Source of the DNA: Isoetes taiwanensis
Taxonomy: Eukaryota > Streptophyta > Lycopodiopsida > Isoetales > Isoetaceae
Reading direction: 5' to 3'
DNA length: 64,000 nt
Assembly: GCA_021234155.1 (NCBI GenBank)
Contig: JAJEKV010000071.1
Span: 5,020,483 to 5,084,482, forward strand
Each line of letters starts with the position of its first letter. The stretch's first letter is position 1. Made by a program: the position numbers and the translations under genes. The notes under the pieces were generated by a model. The model was not told the origin of the DNA, did not search any database, and saw nothing but the letters and a program-made list of their open reading frames with translations. This document shows, piece after piece, positions 11,545 through 21,879 of this stretch.

Positions 11545-12290
11545 CCCAAATTAACAAGATTGATACTTCACGAATCCCATAATAAGATTATATATATTTT
11601 GAACTCTTATTGATTTTAATAATTTGTCTTAACTTAGATCAAAACTATGATGGTTATTAAAGTATAAAATTGCTTTCTAAACTAATTTTCACTTTAATCT
11701 GTTTACACTTAAATTTCCATCTAAGAAAAGCTCTATATAATTAAATGTTATTTTTCAAAATACTTAAAGAAAATTTTAGGCTAAAGTTAATTAAATGATT
11801 ACACTTATGCTTTAACAAAAAAAAAATGAAATGAAAAAACTTTATGATTGAATAATTTTCAATATATTTTCATCTATTTATAGTTATATTTAAAACGTTA
11901 ACTTTATCATTTAATTAATTTCAAACTAAATTTTTTCTTAAAGTGCTTTTAAAAAGTGTTAAAGCTTGTAAATTGTGAAATTCTCATAATAATTTTAAGT
12001 CATCGCTTATCAAACCATCATATTTCATTTAGAAATTATCATGATTATTAAATATTAAATATGTTAAATCACTGAAAATTGAAATTTTATATTCTTGAAA
12101 TGTCTAATTCTAAATAGATTCAAGTGAAAATTAGTTTTAAGCAATTCTATGCTTTGATAATCGTTACATTTTAATTTAAGGATAAACTTATATAATTAAA
12201 ACTTATAAAAAATATAATAATCAAGAAGAATTAAACAATACATATATTCTTATAATGTCATCCTTGAAGTGCTATCTATTAAATCTGAAT
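11545..12290. mobile_element. Fold-back element F1 (copy 1)
   Basis: About 745 bases, extremely AT-rich, whose two halves are diverged inverted repeats. The left arm passes through CTTCACGAATCCCATAATAAG and TTAATTAAATGATTAC. The right arm, reverse-complemented, passes through CTTCAAGGATGACATTATAAG and TTAATTAAATGATAAAG. The RNA would fold into one long imperfect hairpin with arms of roughly 350 bases. F1 is homologous in the same orientation to F2 at 13,074-13,786. No coding capacity. Best read as a non-autonomous fold-back/MITE family. Confidence 0.7.
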
Positions 12291-12342
12291 AAGTCCAAGT
12301 TTTAATTGAATATATCATTAATGCTGAGGACATCATTATCCT

Positions 12343-12548
12343 AAGGAGGGGAGAATGTGACGTTCCCCAGAAATATACGCTATAAATACGTATATTTTTG
12401 GGCCACATCACTGTATAAGTCTATTTGAGTAGCCTTGTACGCCATTGAGGGTGGAAAAGGGACATGTTTGTCTCATAAACTTTTGGATGAACTCCATGCC
12501 ATTTGAGTGCAAATTAGCGAGGAAGAGAAGGTCTCTATGCTTCACAAT
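12343..12548 (+). mobile_element. LTR-type retroelement fossil, LTR boundary
   Basis: The purine-rich run AAGGAGGGGAGAA is followed immediately by TGTGACGTTCCC, the typical arrangement of a polypurine tract next to the start of a Ty3/gypsy-type LTR in plants. A TATA-like CTATAAATACG lies about 25 bases further on. The 3' limit is unclear (a candidate CA lies near 12,545). No protein-coding part is recognisable. I regard it as a broken relic with only one end visible, older than the large duplication because copy 2 has it too. Confidence 0.4.
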
Positions 12549-12756
12549 TTAGAAGATCATCAATTTGGAGGGGAGGCTTTCTTGCTACTTTTGATAAAGC
12601 TTTGGATGTGTCAAGGTTGAGGCCATTCGTCAATAGTAATCCAAGCCTCATTTTTCCCATACTCTCATGATAGCTGATACTTGCTTCAAGTTCTGGCAGG
12701 AAAAAGCACACAGAGGTTCTATCGATCCAGCGAACAATCCACATTAAAAAATTCAA
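12535..12756 (-). CDS. Coding-like frame, unrecognised (copy 1)
   Basis: A 73-codon minus-strand frame containing LPELEASISYHESMGKM and SKALSKVARKPPLQIDDLL. Both stretches look protein-like. The surrounding 12,480-13,060 is nearly identical to copy 2, with a few differences near 12,700. It could be a captured host exon. No family recognised. Confidence 0.3.
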   Translation of the reverse strand: MNFLMWIVRWIDRTSVCFFLPELEASISYHESMGKMRLGLLLTNGLNLDTSKALSKVARKPPLQIDDLLNCEA

Positions 12757-13073
12757 TGCTCTAATTTCAAAAAAAGATCAGCAGGGCCGAAAAATAAGCT
12801 GCAACACTCAATCTGGAGCTCCAAAAGCAGCTTACGATACTAATTTGGAAGAATTTAAGACAGAGGAGAGGTCTATGTTTGAAAATACCAATGGATGGGA
12901 TTTAATACGGTGTATAAGGTCAATCCAGTCCGTTGAAACATGTCTTAAATGGAGAGCGAAAATAGGACGGAAGATGGGCGGCTAAGATGTGCCCCTGTGG
13001 AAAAGGAAGATTCAATCCGAGCCTTTCGTTGGGGTCCACTAGGATGAATTTGGGTTGACACGTAGAGAAGATG

Positions 13074-13786
13074 TTATTCAAATCTAATAAATGTACTTCA
13101 AGGATGCCATGATAATATTATATGTATTTTTAGCTCTTATTGATTTTAATAATTTGTTAAATATGATACTAAAGTTTAAAGTTGCTTTCTAAACTAATAT
13201 TTAGAATTACATTTTCATCTAAGATAACCCTGTATAATTAAAATGCTATTTTGTTTTTTAAATATTTAAAGAAAGTTTTAGATTGAAATTAATTAAATGA
13301 TTACGTTTATGTTTAATAAATAATGAATAGTTTATTATTGATTAAATGTCAATATATTTTATTTCATCAATAATAAATTATTCAATAGTTATTATTAAAC
13401 CAATAACTTTATATCATTTAATTAATTTCAACCTAAAACTTTCCTTAAAGTATTTCTAAAAGTGTAAAAGTTTATAAATTGTGAAATTCTAATAATAGTT
13501 TTAAGTCAATCGCTTATCAAACCATTAGATTTCATTTAATTATCATGATTGCTAAATCTTGAATCTGTTAAATCACTCAAAATTGAAATTTTTATATTCT
13601 TGAAATGTCTAATTCTAAATAGATTCAAATAAAAATTAGTTTGGAAATCAAGTTTATTCTTTGATAACCATTATAGTTTTAATTTAAAGATAAACTTATA
13701 AAAATTATAACAATCAAGAAGAATCAATCAATACATATATTTTTATAATGGCATTCTTGAAGTGTTATCTACTAAATCTGAATAAG
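13074..13786. mobile_element. Fold-back element F2 (copy 1)
   Basis: About 713 bases. The left arm begins TTATTCAAATCTAATAAATG then ACTTCAAGGATGCCA. The right arm, reverse-complemented, begins TTATTCAGATTTAGTAGATA then ACTTCAAGAATGCCA, and the arms stay alignable to the centre at about 13,370, where ATTGATTAAATG faces its inverse. It is related to F1, 1.53 kb upstream. F2 differs from its copy 2 partner by more than a dozen plain A/T-context substitutions and a 14-base indel, unlike F1, which is almost unchanged between copies. Confidence 0.75.
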
Positions 13787-14389
13787 TCCAAATTTTGTTG
13801 AATATGTCATGAAGACTATAGTCAAAGTTGAAGCTTTCCCATCTGCTCCGTCCAATTTGAGGAACTAGATTTTGATCTGGAGGTGTGGAACTTGGTTACT
13901 TTTCAGTCAACATGAATTCATTCATATGTATGTCTTTAGATTCTTCCTATAGCAGGACACAAGAACACAATTTGCTATTTGATCTTCCTCAAGCTTTTAC
14001 TGCTTAATGTCTTCCAAATTCAAAATGGAGTTTGAGAGGAACAGGGGTTAATACAACAGATTGCTTCTAGGTAGTTGGTGTAGAATGATGATACGGCCAA
14101 GGAGGCTCTTAAAGAAGACATTGTTTTTGCCTCTAGATCCTAGCCTGCAGCAAACCAAATCATGTTCTATCAGCACCAGAGGATGGCTTTCATCCGCTAT
14201 GGCAAGGGATCTAAGAAAATGAGGAAAATTTTCTCCTATCCATATTCAATTCTAAATGGAATTCTACTATGCAACTTGATGGGTCTTTCATAGACTGTAT
14301 AGACTTCCATTTAACAAGAGTGAAGCTCTTGTGAACCTCTCCTGGGAGTTTTCGATTCTTCCTTTTGCATCTGAGAGTAGTTAGAATAG

Positions 14390-14514
14390 CATCAATGCAG
14401 TAGTTTGTTGTGTATCATCGAAATTTGTTGAGCAAGAGATGTGGTTGTTTACTACTCAGTCATTTGGAGTTGCTGCAAGCTTGCAAGACAAGACAGAAAC
14501 AATGCAGGTATGTT
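14390..14514 (+). CDS. Possible exon, unrecognised (copy 1)
   Basis: An open plus-strand frame reads SSKFVEQEMWLFTTQSFGV, ends ...DKTETMQ, and then has a strong donor CAG/GTATGTTC at 14,513-14,522. Sequence from about 14,220 to 14,540 is identical in copy 2. The product is not recognised, and the frame may belong to a longer spliced gene whose other exons I cannot find. Confidence 0.25.
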
Positions 14515-15017
14515 CATATTTTCAAACTGACATATGATCTCTTCCATCTAAAACAAGGATATTATATTTAATATGCTTTTCTAGATACAAAAATCGTAGA
14601 AGATGTGTACTGCAGGATTTAAATACTTTGAAAAACTGGGAGGCATTGTAAAAATGGAATGCATGTAGATTGGATTGATTGTTCCAAAGATAGTACATTA
14701 TATTAGTGGATATAGTATGCAGATATCTAATATCTAATATTTTTGTTGTGGGATAATAATGATCCTTTATAGCTGCAGCCTTTACTATTATGCTTTGTAT
14801 TTGAATATGTCTAGAAGGAAATCTTGCAAATCTAATAATTGCATGCAGAATTTTTTAACGCATGTTAGCATGTTGCACACATATTTATATCGTGGAGCAT
14901 ATTTATTCAATATGATCTGTTTCTTTTATTATTTCTAGCTTTAAATCATGCCCATTTGATAGTTCTTGATCATTTTTTGGTGCTCAAGAGCCACTCCTTG
15001 CCATAGATATGTTCCGT

Positions 15018-15334
15018 ATTTAAATTAAAATCCCCCTTAAACCCCCTTTGGTTTGGGTGCATATTCACGCGGGGGGTTACGTAGGACAGCGAGAGCCTCA
15101 AAAAATTTACAATACATGTACAAAATTAACACCATTAAGTACATTCTCTCAATCCTTATAGTATTTTGCAAACCTTGTACATGCATACCCCACAAGCGAG
15201 GATCGCTATGTACGGTCCAGATCTTGGAATAAAGGGCAAATATGCCCATCCGACAGCTCTTGTTGCCCGAAGTAACCCCCCGCGTGAATATGCACCCAAA
15301 CCAAAGGGGGTTTAAGGGGGATTTTAATTTAAAT
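15018..15334. mobile_element. 317-bp inverted-repeat element with invertible interior (copy 1)
   Basis: The element has perfect 63-base terminal inverted repeats (15,018-15,080 and 15,272-15,334), starting ATTTAAATTAAAATCCCCCT and ending inward with CGCGGGGGGTTAC. The interior is 191 bases. In copy 2 (53,611-53,919) the arms are in the same places, but the interior is the reverse complement of this one. It has the size and form of a MITE. The only frames are short: minus 15,249-15,037 here, plus strand in copy 2, sharing SDPRLWGMHVQGLQNTIRIE. No target-site duplication could be fixed because the outermost bases are palindromic. Confidence 0.9.
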
Positions 15335-15407
15335 GTGTCAAATGCAATGGTTTGTATTAATATTGTTAGTTGTGTGTTAATGGTTTATGTTAACTAAAAA
15401 ACTTTTT

Positions 15408-15422
15408 GGCCCCTTCGGGGCC
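15408..15422. repeat. Small perfect hairpin
   Basis: GGCCCCTTCGGGGCC, six-base arms with a three-base loop, followed by TTAAGGATGG. It lies just outside the invertible element and is preserved at 53,993-54,007. Function unknown. Confidence 0.6.
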
Positions 15423-15766
15423 TTAAGGATGGTGTAGGGGTGTAGATATAGACATTACCTAATACTCTAATGATGGATGGTATATCATAGCCTCACAAAT
15501 CTAACAAACTAGAGGTGCTCATGTTATAATATTATACCAATAGCAATATTAATACATGAGGTAGCATGTAATAATAGAATTTATTAATAATGAACAAACA
15601 GTTAAATCCTCATTGTTTTTTCTTCAAGTTGCATCAAGCATTTAGCTTTGGGTTAGGCAACCATTTATAATGGTAGAAATGGCACAAGCTAGTCTCCTGT
15701 CTTTTAATACAAAATAAAAAGAGAATTATGAGACTAGGTAGGAACCGCAACAACTGCAGATTTTAC

Positions 15767-16750
15767 AAGAATCAGCCTGAACAATCCGTCAAACCACGTG
15801 TGCCATAGTCCTCCTGCATAGTTTTGCACAGAAACTTTTAAAAACCCAGACTTTGACACCGCTGAGTTGGGTTTCAGCTTTGGGCAAGGACTATCAGTAT
15901 GTGCTGCAATAACATGAAATCCTTTCCAATTTGGTATCTGTTTTATAAATGGCACAATACATGTTAACATTCTATCTCCAAAGAGAAAAGGAAAAAAAAG
16001 ATTTATTAACGTACACTAAAGACCACAAAGACTTAAAAACTAGTTGCATCATTGACAACAATAAAAAGAAGGGAAGGAAAGAAAGATTTATATCTACCGA
16101 AGAGATATGCAGCCTATGAGACCAAATATCTAGCATTATAACAACCGGATGAAAAAGTAGCTCGGCAACCAACCAGGAAGACTTTTCGACTAATAGTGAT
16201 ATCAGACATTGGGGAGCTTAATGCCAAATAAAGACACCTGTATTGGCAACTAGAAAGAACTTCTCCTACATAAGAGCCATGCTGTGTGAAGATCTTTACC
16301 ATGTATCTCCAGGTCTTACACATGAGACATTCTATTTCTGTGATGCCAAATTGTCGATCAATCAAGCGATTGGCTAAATTCATTGCCACCTATATTGACC
16401 AGTGCTAAGTTGCAGTTTGAAACTGATCAACCCTCTTTCCAGGTTCGATATGGCACTGTTAATTTGACCAGCAGGTTGCTTACGGCAAACTGCTTCCGTA
16501 GCCCATCCATGGACTGCCTTTTATCTTACTCTGAGGGAATGAATGTATCCCAGCATTGTTTTAAGTAATTGTGTGTAACGTACATGCTTTTCATACTGTC
16601 GCATTATTAATAACAAATCTCAATCTATCTAAACATTATAAACTATGGGGATGCAAATCCTCATACCAGTGGCATGGAAGGGAGTCCAAGACTCGTTCAA
16701 GAATTTGAGAAGATCTGACACCACACTGACTTGCTCCAGAGTCTTGTCAA
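15767..16750 (-). pseudogene. Aspartyl aminopeptidase (M18), two exons only (copy 1)
   Basis: Peptidase family M18 enzymes are zinc metallopeptidases that remove N-terminal acidic residues. Exon A (about 16,750-16,667) encodes VVSDLLKFLNESWTPFHAT, matching the N-terminus of the plant plastid-type enzyme, and ends in a phase-1 donor G/GTATGA. Exon B (15,937-15,767), after acceptor AAACAG, encodes GFHVIAAHTDSPCPKLKP and GGLWHTWFD, containing the zinc-ligand HTD motif. The exons that should lie between (AEAKR... to the YFFTRN region) are not found in the 730 bases available, and the rest of the roughly 500-residue enzyme is absent. After WFD the sequence departs from the family. It is therefore a gene fragment or relic, not a working gene. 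Confidence 0.8.
15972..16389 (-). other. Intervening sequence between aminopeptidase exons
   Basis: It contains a minus-strand open stretch at 16,389-16,114 (NLANRLIDRQFGITEIECL, then CQYR before a possible donor at CAG/GTGTCT) that is not part of the M18 family and is almost identical in copy 2. It may be an exon of another gene inserted here, or chance. The rest is AT-rich, intron-like sequence. Confidence 0.3.
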
Positions 16751-16784
16751 CTGCAAGATTATAGCCATAGCAATCACGATCCAA

Positions 16785-17440
16785 TACAATGATGTTGTAA
16801 AATATTACAACAATCTTCTTCGAGCCGAAGTTAAGAACCTGCAGGCCCAGCTTCCAGGATCAACGCTCATCTACATGAATACATTTGATATCTAATACGG
16901 CCTAATCAGACCGCATTTAATTATGGTATGCTCATTTCTCCATCACTGATTTCAATTCGTCTTCTCAAAAAGATCACTCTGTTGATTCATTTCCTCAAAA
17001 AGATAACTCTGTCACAATAATTCGCGATTGTTTATTTCCACCGACCGATTCTTGCCCATAATGAATGCAAGACCAATTATTTCCCCTGTTTTTTTAAGCA
17101 TACAAATTAGGTCAAAAGCATTGCATTAGCTTAGGCAGAAAAAGTGCAATTATTCCGCAAAATCTAAGGTAAGATCTATCCCAAATGTGTTTTCAATACG
17201 TAACAAAAAGCCCGCAAGCAAGCATAGGAGGAAATTACAACTACAATTATGCGGTCCAATGTGGAGAAAGCAAGCAAATAAACGGAATGCAAGTTATTTC
17301 TACTACCCGCTTAGATCCGTCTAAAACATTTGAACTGGATGGAGTACATTATACAGATGCAGCCTAACCGGATCATCACAAGATGTATTCTTACAGCAAA
17401 TATTTCGAGCCCGCTTTTATCCCCTCAGACGATTTGCAAG
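16785..17440 (+). pseudogene. GDSL esterase/lipase, 3' exons (copy 1)
   Basis: GDSL esterases/lipases are secreted serine hydrolases acting on cutin-type, acyl or sugar esters. The exon from 16,785 to 16,925 encodes YNDVVKYYNNLLRAEVKNLQ and LPGSTLIYMNTFDI, the helix and strand before block V. The last exon (about 17,190-17,440) encodes GGNYNYNYAVQCGESKQ and DGVHYTDAA, the block V motif carrying the catalytic Asp and His (DxxH). Here the splice acceptor, the ACCG motif and the frame after DAA are damaged, whereas copy 2 reads through all three. Blocks I-III, with the GDSL serine, are absent. The first exon starts within about 35 bases of the opposite-strand aminopeptidase exon, so the two fragments are joined head to head. 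Confidence 0.8.
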
Positions 17441-18290
17441 CTTCGATCCGCCTAACTCCCCCTATCCGCCATTCTCGTAACCCTAAAACCCCTAAAATGG
17501 TCACCCCTAAATTGGATTTCATCTTTCTTTAACCAAAATTAGATACAAGGGTAAAACCACCGCCCGGATTGTTGAAGCCAACCCAAATCAACGAACTAAA
17601 AAGGGCGACTCTAGAAATACTATTTAGTATGCCTCCACTAATACAACGCAGTAAATCATAGGAAAACCATGTGAAAACCGTGATAAAACCACAAAAAACC
17701 CCCAAGTTATAATGCTAGATATTGAAATTCATGTCGGGTCTTTTTGGCGCTTTGCATTTGCTCAAAACCTTCATTATATATTCGACACTTGAATCTATTA
17801 TCTAGAGGGACTCTGCTCAATTTGTTTATTGTCCGGTATTCAAACCGCAAAATTTAAGACTACCGCTTTTGAAGTGATGCCTTTTTATTGAAAAATGCGT
17901 TCCTCTGTTATAACTATCTTATTTACAAACAAGATTGCGTATTAAACGGGAGCAAATCATCGAAATGAGAGCAAAAGAATATTCCTTAAAGATTCCCTTT
18001 TTTTTTACAAAAAAGGGGGTAAAACGAGGTAAAAAAAAAAAGATGCATGAAATTCTATTTTGACCCCCCCAAAAACGACTAGTTTTTTTTGTGCAACTAA
18101 AGAATTGACTTTTTAAAGACACTTTTTTTAGCAAATAGAATGTCCTTGAAGTATGTTTTAAGAGAGAAACTCTAATTTCAGAGGATAAAATATTTAACAA
18201 AAATTGAAGTAAAATTCTAACCGAAATCAGTAGTATTCTCAAAATTTGAAGATAAAATCTTCATATTCACATGCAAAATTTACGCTTGTT
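17441..18290. other. No gene; short telomere-like run and homopolymers
   Basis: AACCCTAAAACCCCTAAAA at 17,479-17,497 resembles two degenerate plant telomere units, too short for a telomere. At 17,560-17,610 copy 1 has about 52 bases that copy 2 lacks. Long A and T runs lie at 17,995-18,140. The minus-strand 107-codon frame at 17,919-18,242 is compositional. Confidence 0.5.
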
Positions 18291-18292
18291 TT

Positions 18293-18920
18293 CTAAGACT
18301 CGCTTATGCACAAAAGTGTGAGGAGTGATGAAGGAGGGATCCAGACGCCATCATATTCATTTATGCCTTCCTCATCACCTTCACTTTTTTTCATCGCCAC
18401 CGAGGAAGTGCTTGAGTTGTCTTCCTCGCCACTATCAACGTGATGGTGAAGCATTGCCACCACCACTCCCTTCCTCATCCCTCTTCCTCGTAATTACAAG
18501 CCTTTTAAGTAAATTGATAGTCCTCTGGCATAGACGATTGTTAGATTTCAATTTAAAATTATAACACAATATAGTCACGTCATTAAGGTTCAGCTCATCC
18601 CTACAACCCACTTTCTTGGACTTTCTCCCTTTTCCTTGGCTTCTCATTTCTAACTCATATCTACCTTCAAAAGCATTTTCTCGAACGTGCTACAAGCCAA
18701 TGAATCTTGAGTTTAGTGACTAAGCCTACAACAATGGAGGCCCGGGAGGTCTTGAAGGATAAGCTTTGAACCTTCTGTCAAAGAACCTTTGAGACATCTT
18801 TATTGTCCCAAGGTTGACAAACTCTGTTTCAGACTGCGATGGCTTTGTTCCGCTTTTGCAAACGCGTGTAGAAATGTGAGTGTGATGTACATTTAAGCAC
18901 CGCAGGTTACGAACCATCGC
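18293..18920 (-). pseudogene. Acidic/basic coding-like region, unrecognised (copy 1)
   Basis: The same minus-strand frames appear in both copies. An upstream part has LEMRSQGKGRKSKKVGCRDE. A downstream part has LKSNNRLCQRTINLLKR and an acidic Ser-rich tail (GSGGGNASPSR, then DSGEEDNSSTSS in the adjoining frame). In copy 2 the tail is continuous with EEEDEEGSGGGNASPS and ends KVTKEKVKVMRKA. A basic block followed by a disordered acidic tail would suit a nuclear protein, but I recognise no domain. The region downstream of the tail is AT-rich. Confidence 0.4.
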
Positions 18921-19263
18921 GTTTGAAAATTTTCATAAATTGCGTGTTCGCTCTTGCGGTCGCTAGCCCGCTTCATTGATGCGGTCGCTTGACTATCTTC
19001 AAAAGACTTTCTTTGGTGCCCTCTTGCTTCCTTCTTGCCTCGCCACATAAAAGATTAAAACAACACTGTTAAGAGTTGAAAAGGGATGAAAACCGTATTC
19101 TTAATAAGAATTGAAGATTTGTGCGTTAAATGCAAGCAAAAAGGAGGAAAATGTTTTAGAAAATAGACGACAAACATACTTTTTCATGTTATTTATTAAC
19201 TAAAAGTGGTTTTCCTAAGCTAAAAAAACAACAAAAAGGGCACTATTTTCCAAAATTAAGATT

Positions 19264-19602
19264 TGTATTCCTAATACACTTTGCCTTGAGAAAAGGGCAA
19301 AGTGTATTCCGTATCTACCCTTTGATCCGAAGATTAAAAAAGTGTATTCCGTATCACACTTTGTTTTGATCAAGGCAAAGTGTATTCCGAATACACTTTT
19401 GCCTTTCAGTGAGAAAGGCAAAGTGTATTGAATACACTTTGCCTTCGTGACAAAAAGAGCAAAGTGTACACTTTGCCCTTAAAGTGAGGGCAATGTGTAT
19501 TCCTGGAATACACTTTGGTTTTTTGAGTGAGGGCAATGTGTATTCGGAATACACATTGCCTTTTGTCAAAGGGAAAAGTGTATTCCCGAATACACTTTTC
19601 CC
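19264..19602. repeat. Tandem cluster of ~30-bp palindromes (copy 1)
   Basis: Eight to nine successive near-perfect palindromes of the form GGCAAAGTGTATTCC / GGAATACACTTTGCC, separated by about 10-base AT-rich spacers, giving an average period near 40 bases. The outer letters vary in a matched way on both arms: AAAGTG/CACTTT, AATGTG/CACATT, AAAAGTG/CACTTTT. The paired change suggests that symmetry is maintained. Copy 1 units are more degraded than those of copy 2. Confidence 0.9.
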
Positions 19603-19619
19603 ACAAAATTAAACCAACA

Positions 19620-21020
19620 CGGGACAAAAAGATTACTATGTAATTTTATATGCTTACCCCGTCCATAGTTTTGGGGTGATGTAAAGTGGAATATAGCAAA
19701 TCAATATAGATTGAAGGCCGGGTCTGGCGACTAAATCCAAAAGCGGAATACAAACAATCGAGGCACTCAAATTTTTTCTCTAGCTACTATTCCCGAAGAG
19801 ACCTGTAGACACCAAAGAAAGATGAAACAAAGGACAAAGGAGCAAATTGAAAAGAACAATAAGGACCAACCTCGGGACAAGCAAACAACATACCGAGGGC
19901 TTTGATTTAGACCTCTGACTTATTTTTTGCTAAATTATTTATTATTGGCTACAAAATACTGCCATATTTGATGTACTGAAAGAAAGTAATAAAAAAAATT
20001 ATTCTTATTTGTACCTTTTTTGGATGTCTTCGAATTCCTAGTGAAATTTCTGGTGTATTAATGTCTGGAATTTTGCCATTTTCAAGTGCTCTTTTCTACA
20101 CATGCAAGATCATCACTTCAAAAGAACCTAAAATGCACGATAAAATATTCTGTTCCACTTGAAATCCCCAACTTCTTTTGAAAATGATCAATTTTTAAAT
20201 CTTGGTGTTTTTTTTAAGGGAATCTTTGAAACGGGAGTGATGCAACACTCCCGTTTAGTTTGCAATCGTGTTTACATCATAATTATCTTATTTACATCAT
20301 TAGACTTTTCAGATACGTGGGACATTTATATAATTGAATATTCTTTTACACCACATTTGATCTTCTTTGCAATAGTAAATGTGACAATAGTCTACTCTTA
20401 CATTAATTGGTCAAGATGGTTTTCCTACTAGATAAGACCAAGAATAATCTTGTGCATTTGCTCATGGAACATAGGGTCTTCATAAACCATGGGAGGAGTT
20501 TAGTCTAATTGCTATAGAGGAGGAATTGCATTGTGCAAGTATAAAGAGGTGGATCAAAAACTGAACCCAACTTACAAAAGATCGAATAAACCCAAATAAG
20601 AAATACAATGCAGATTTAAAATAGATGAAAATAAACAACTTTTTACCTAGAGAAGGAGTATTTTTTATTCTGAATTGAAATTTTGGGGAGTTGTGAAAGA
20701 GAAATGTTCGTGTTTTAAAACATTCATATATCTTCAACCACAAAGTCCTTGGAACATTTACACACTTTAAGTTGCATGAGGAGTATCCTAGGGAGATATA
20801 AATCATGTAAGTAGGAACTAGAATTTGAATGCATACTAACATTTATATGTACATCGTAGATTCCTCTACATTGTTGTCTATAGCTCACCATCCTACTTTA
20901 CACTCCAAATTCTGCTCTTTGTTCTGTAATTGCCATTAAAAAGCTTCTTTAATCATTTAAGACTGTAATAGGCAAAATAACGTCATCCTACTCTAATATT
21001 TTATCTCTTTGCTATTGGTA
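19620..21020. other. No gene recognised
   Basis: AT-rich sequence. A minus-strand 120-codon frame at 20,480-20,842 is Phe/Leu/Ile-rich without a motif, and copy 2 keeps only its first part. A 90-codon plus frame at 20,159-20,431 is not kept. A small inverted motif GGGAGTGATGCAACACTCCC lies at 20,233-20,252. Confidence 0.5.
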
Positions 21021-21133
21021 GTATTTGATCTATTCACTGACAGACAGGCATGCAATGCATGCATGCATGCATGCATTGCACAGCTGCAGTAAGTGTGATA
21101 GAGAAAGTGCATTATTTTGTGAAGAAAAAAAAA

Positions 21134-21296
<163 letters not shown>

Positions 21297-21879
21297 GTGC
21301 AAAGCAAAGCAAAAGCAGAAGCAAAAGTGCAGGATAGAGAGATAGATATTATTTCTAGAAGAAGCAAGTTAGATGCTCGTAGATCATTTGAGGTTGGTGT
21401 AGGTAAATGATGTTTTTTTTATGACGCATCCTTAGAAATTATTTTTAATTAATGCTAAGTGTGAAAGTCCTTGAGCATATAGGACATATCACCAGCTATT
21501 CTACCACAATAGAACACGTTTCATATGAAGCTAACCAATGGAGAATCGTTTTCACATTCAGGAGATATGGGAAAGTTTGGTCTCTTGAGTTTAATGTAAA
21601 TATTATTAAGATGTAGCTGTGTGGTTGCCATCTATCTTTCAATGTGTGGAGTGGATGTGTGATATTCCACTGCCTTTTGTAATCCTTCCTTTTGGGCTCC
21701 TATAATATAAAGTAATCCCCCAATTAAAAAAAGGGGGGGAAGATCTAACATAAGAAACCTTGCCACTCATCTACCTTGCTCTCCCCTTGCACTGACCCCA
21801 TTAGTGCGTAAGATAGTCAATTTATTTATGTCTTCAAGCTGGCCCTTGCTTATTGCACGACCACCCTCCTTGCTTGAGA

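Noticed and set aside
17479-17497. CCCTAAA-like run suggesting telomere sequence
   Set aside because: Only about two degenerate units, with no array and no subtelomeric context.
19215-19627. Peptide repeats such as GIHFAL across the palindrome array
   Set aside because: The peptide periodicity follows from the DNA palindromes. Frames overlap on both strands and are broken in each copy.
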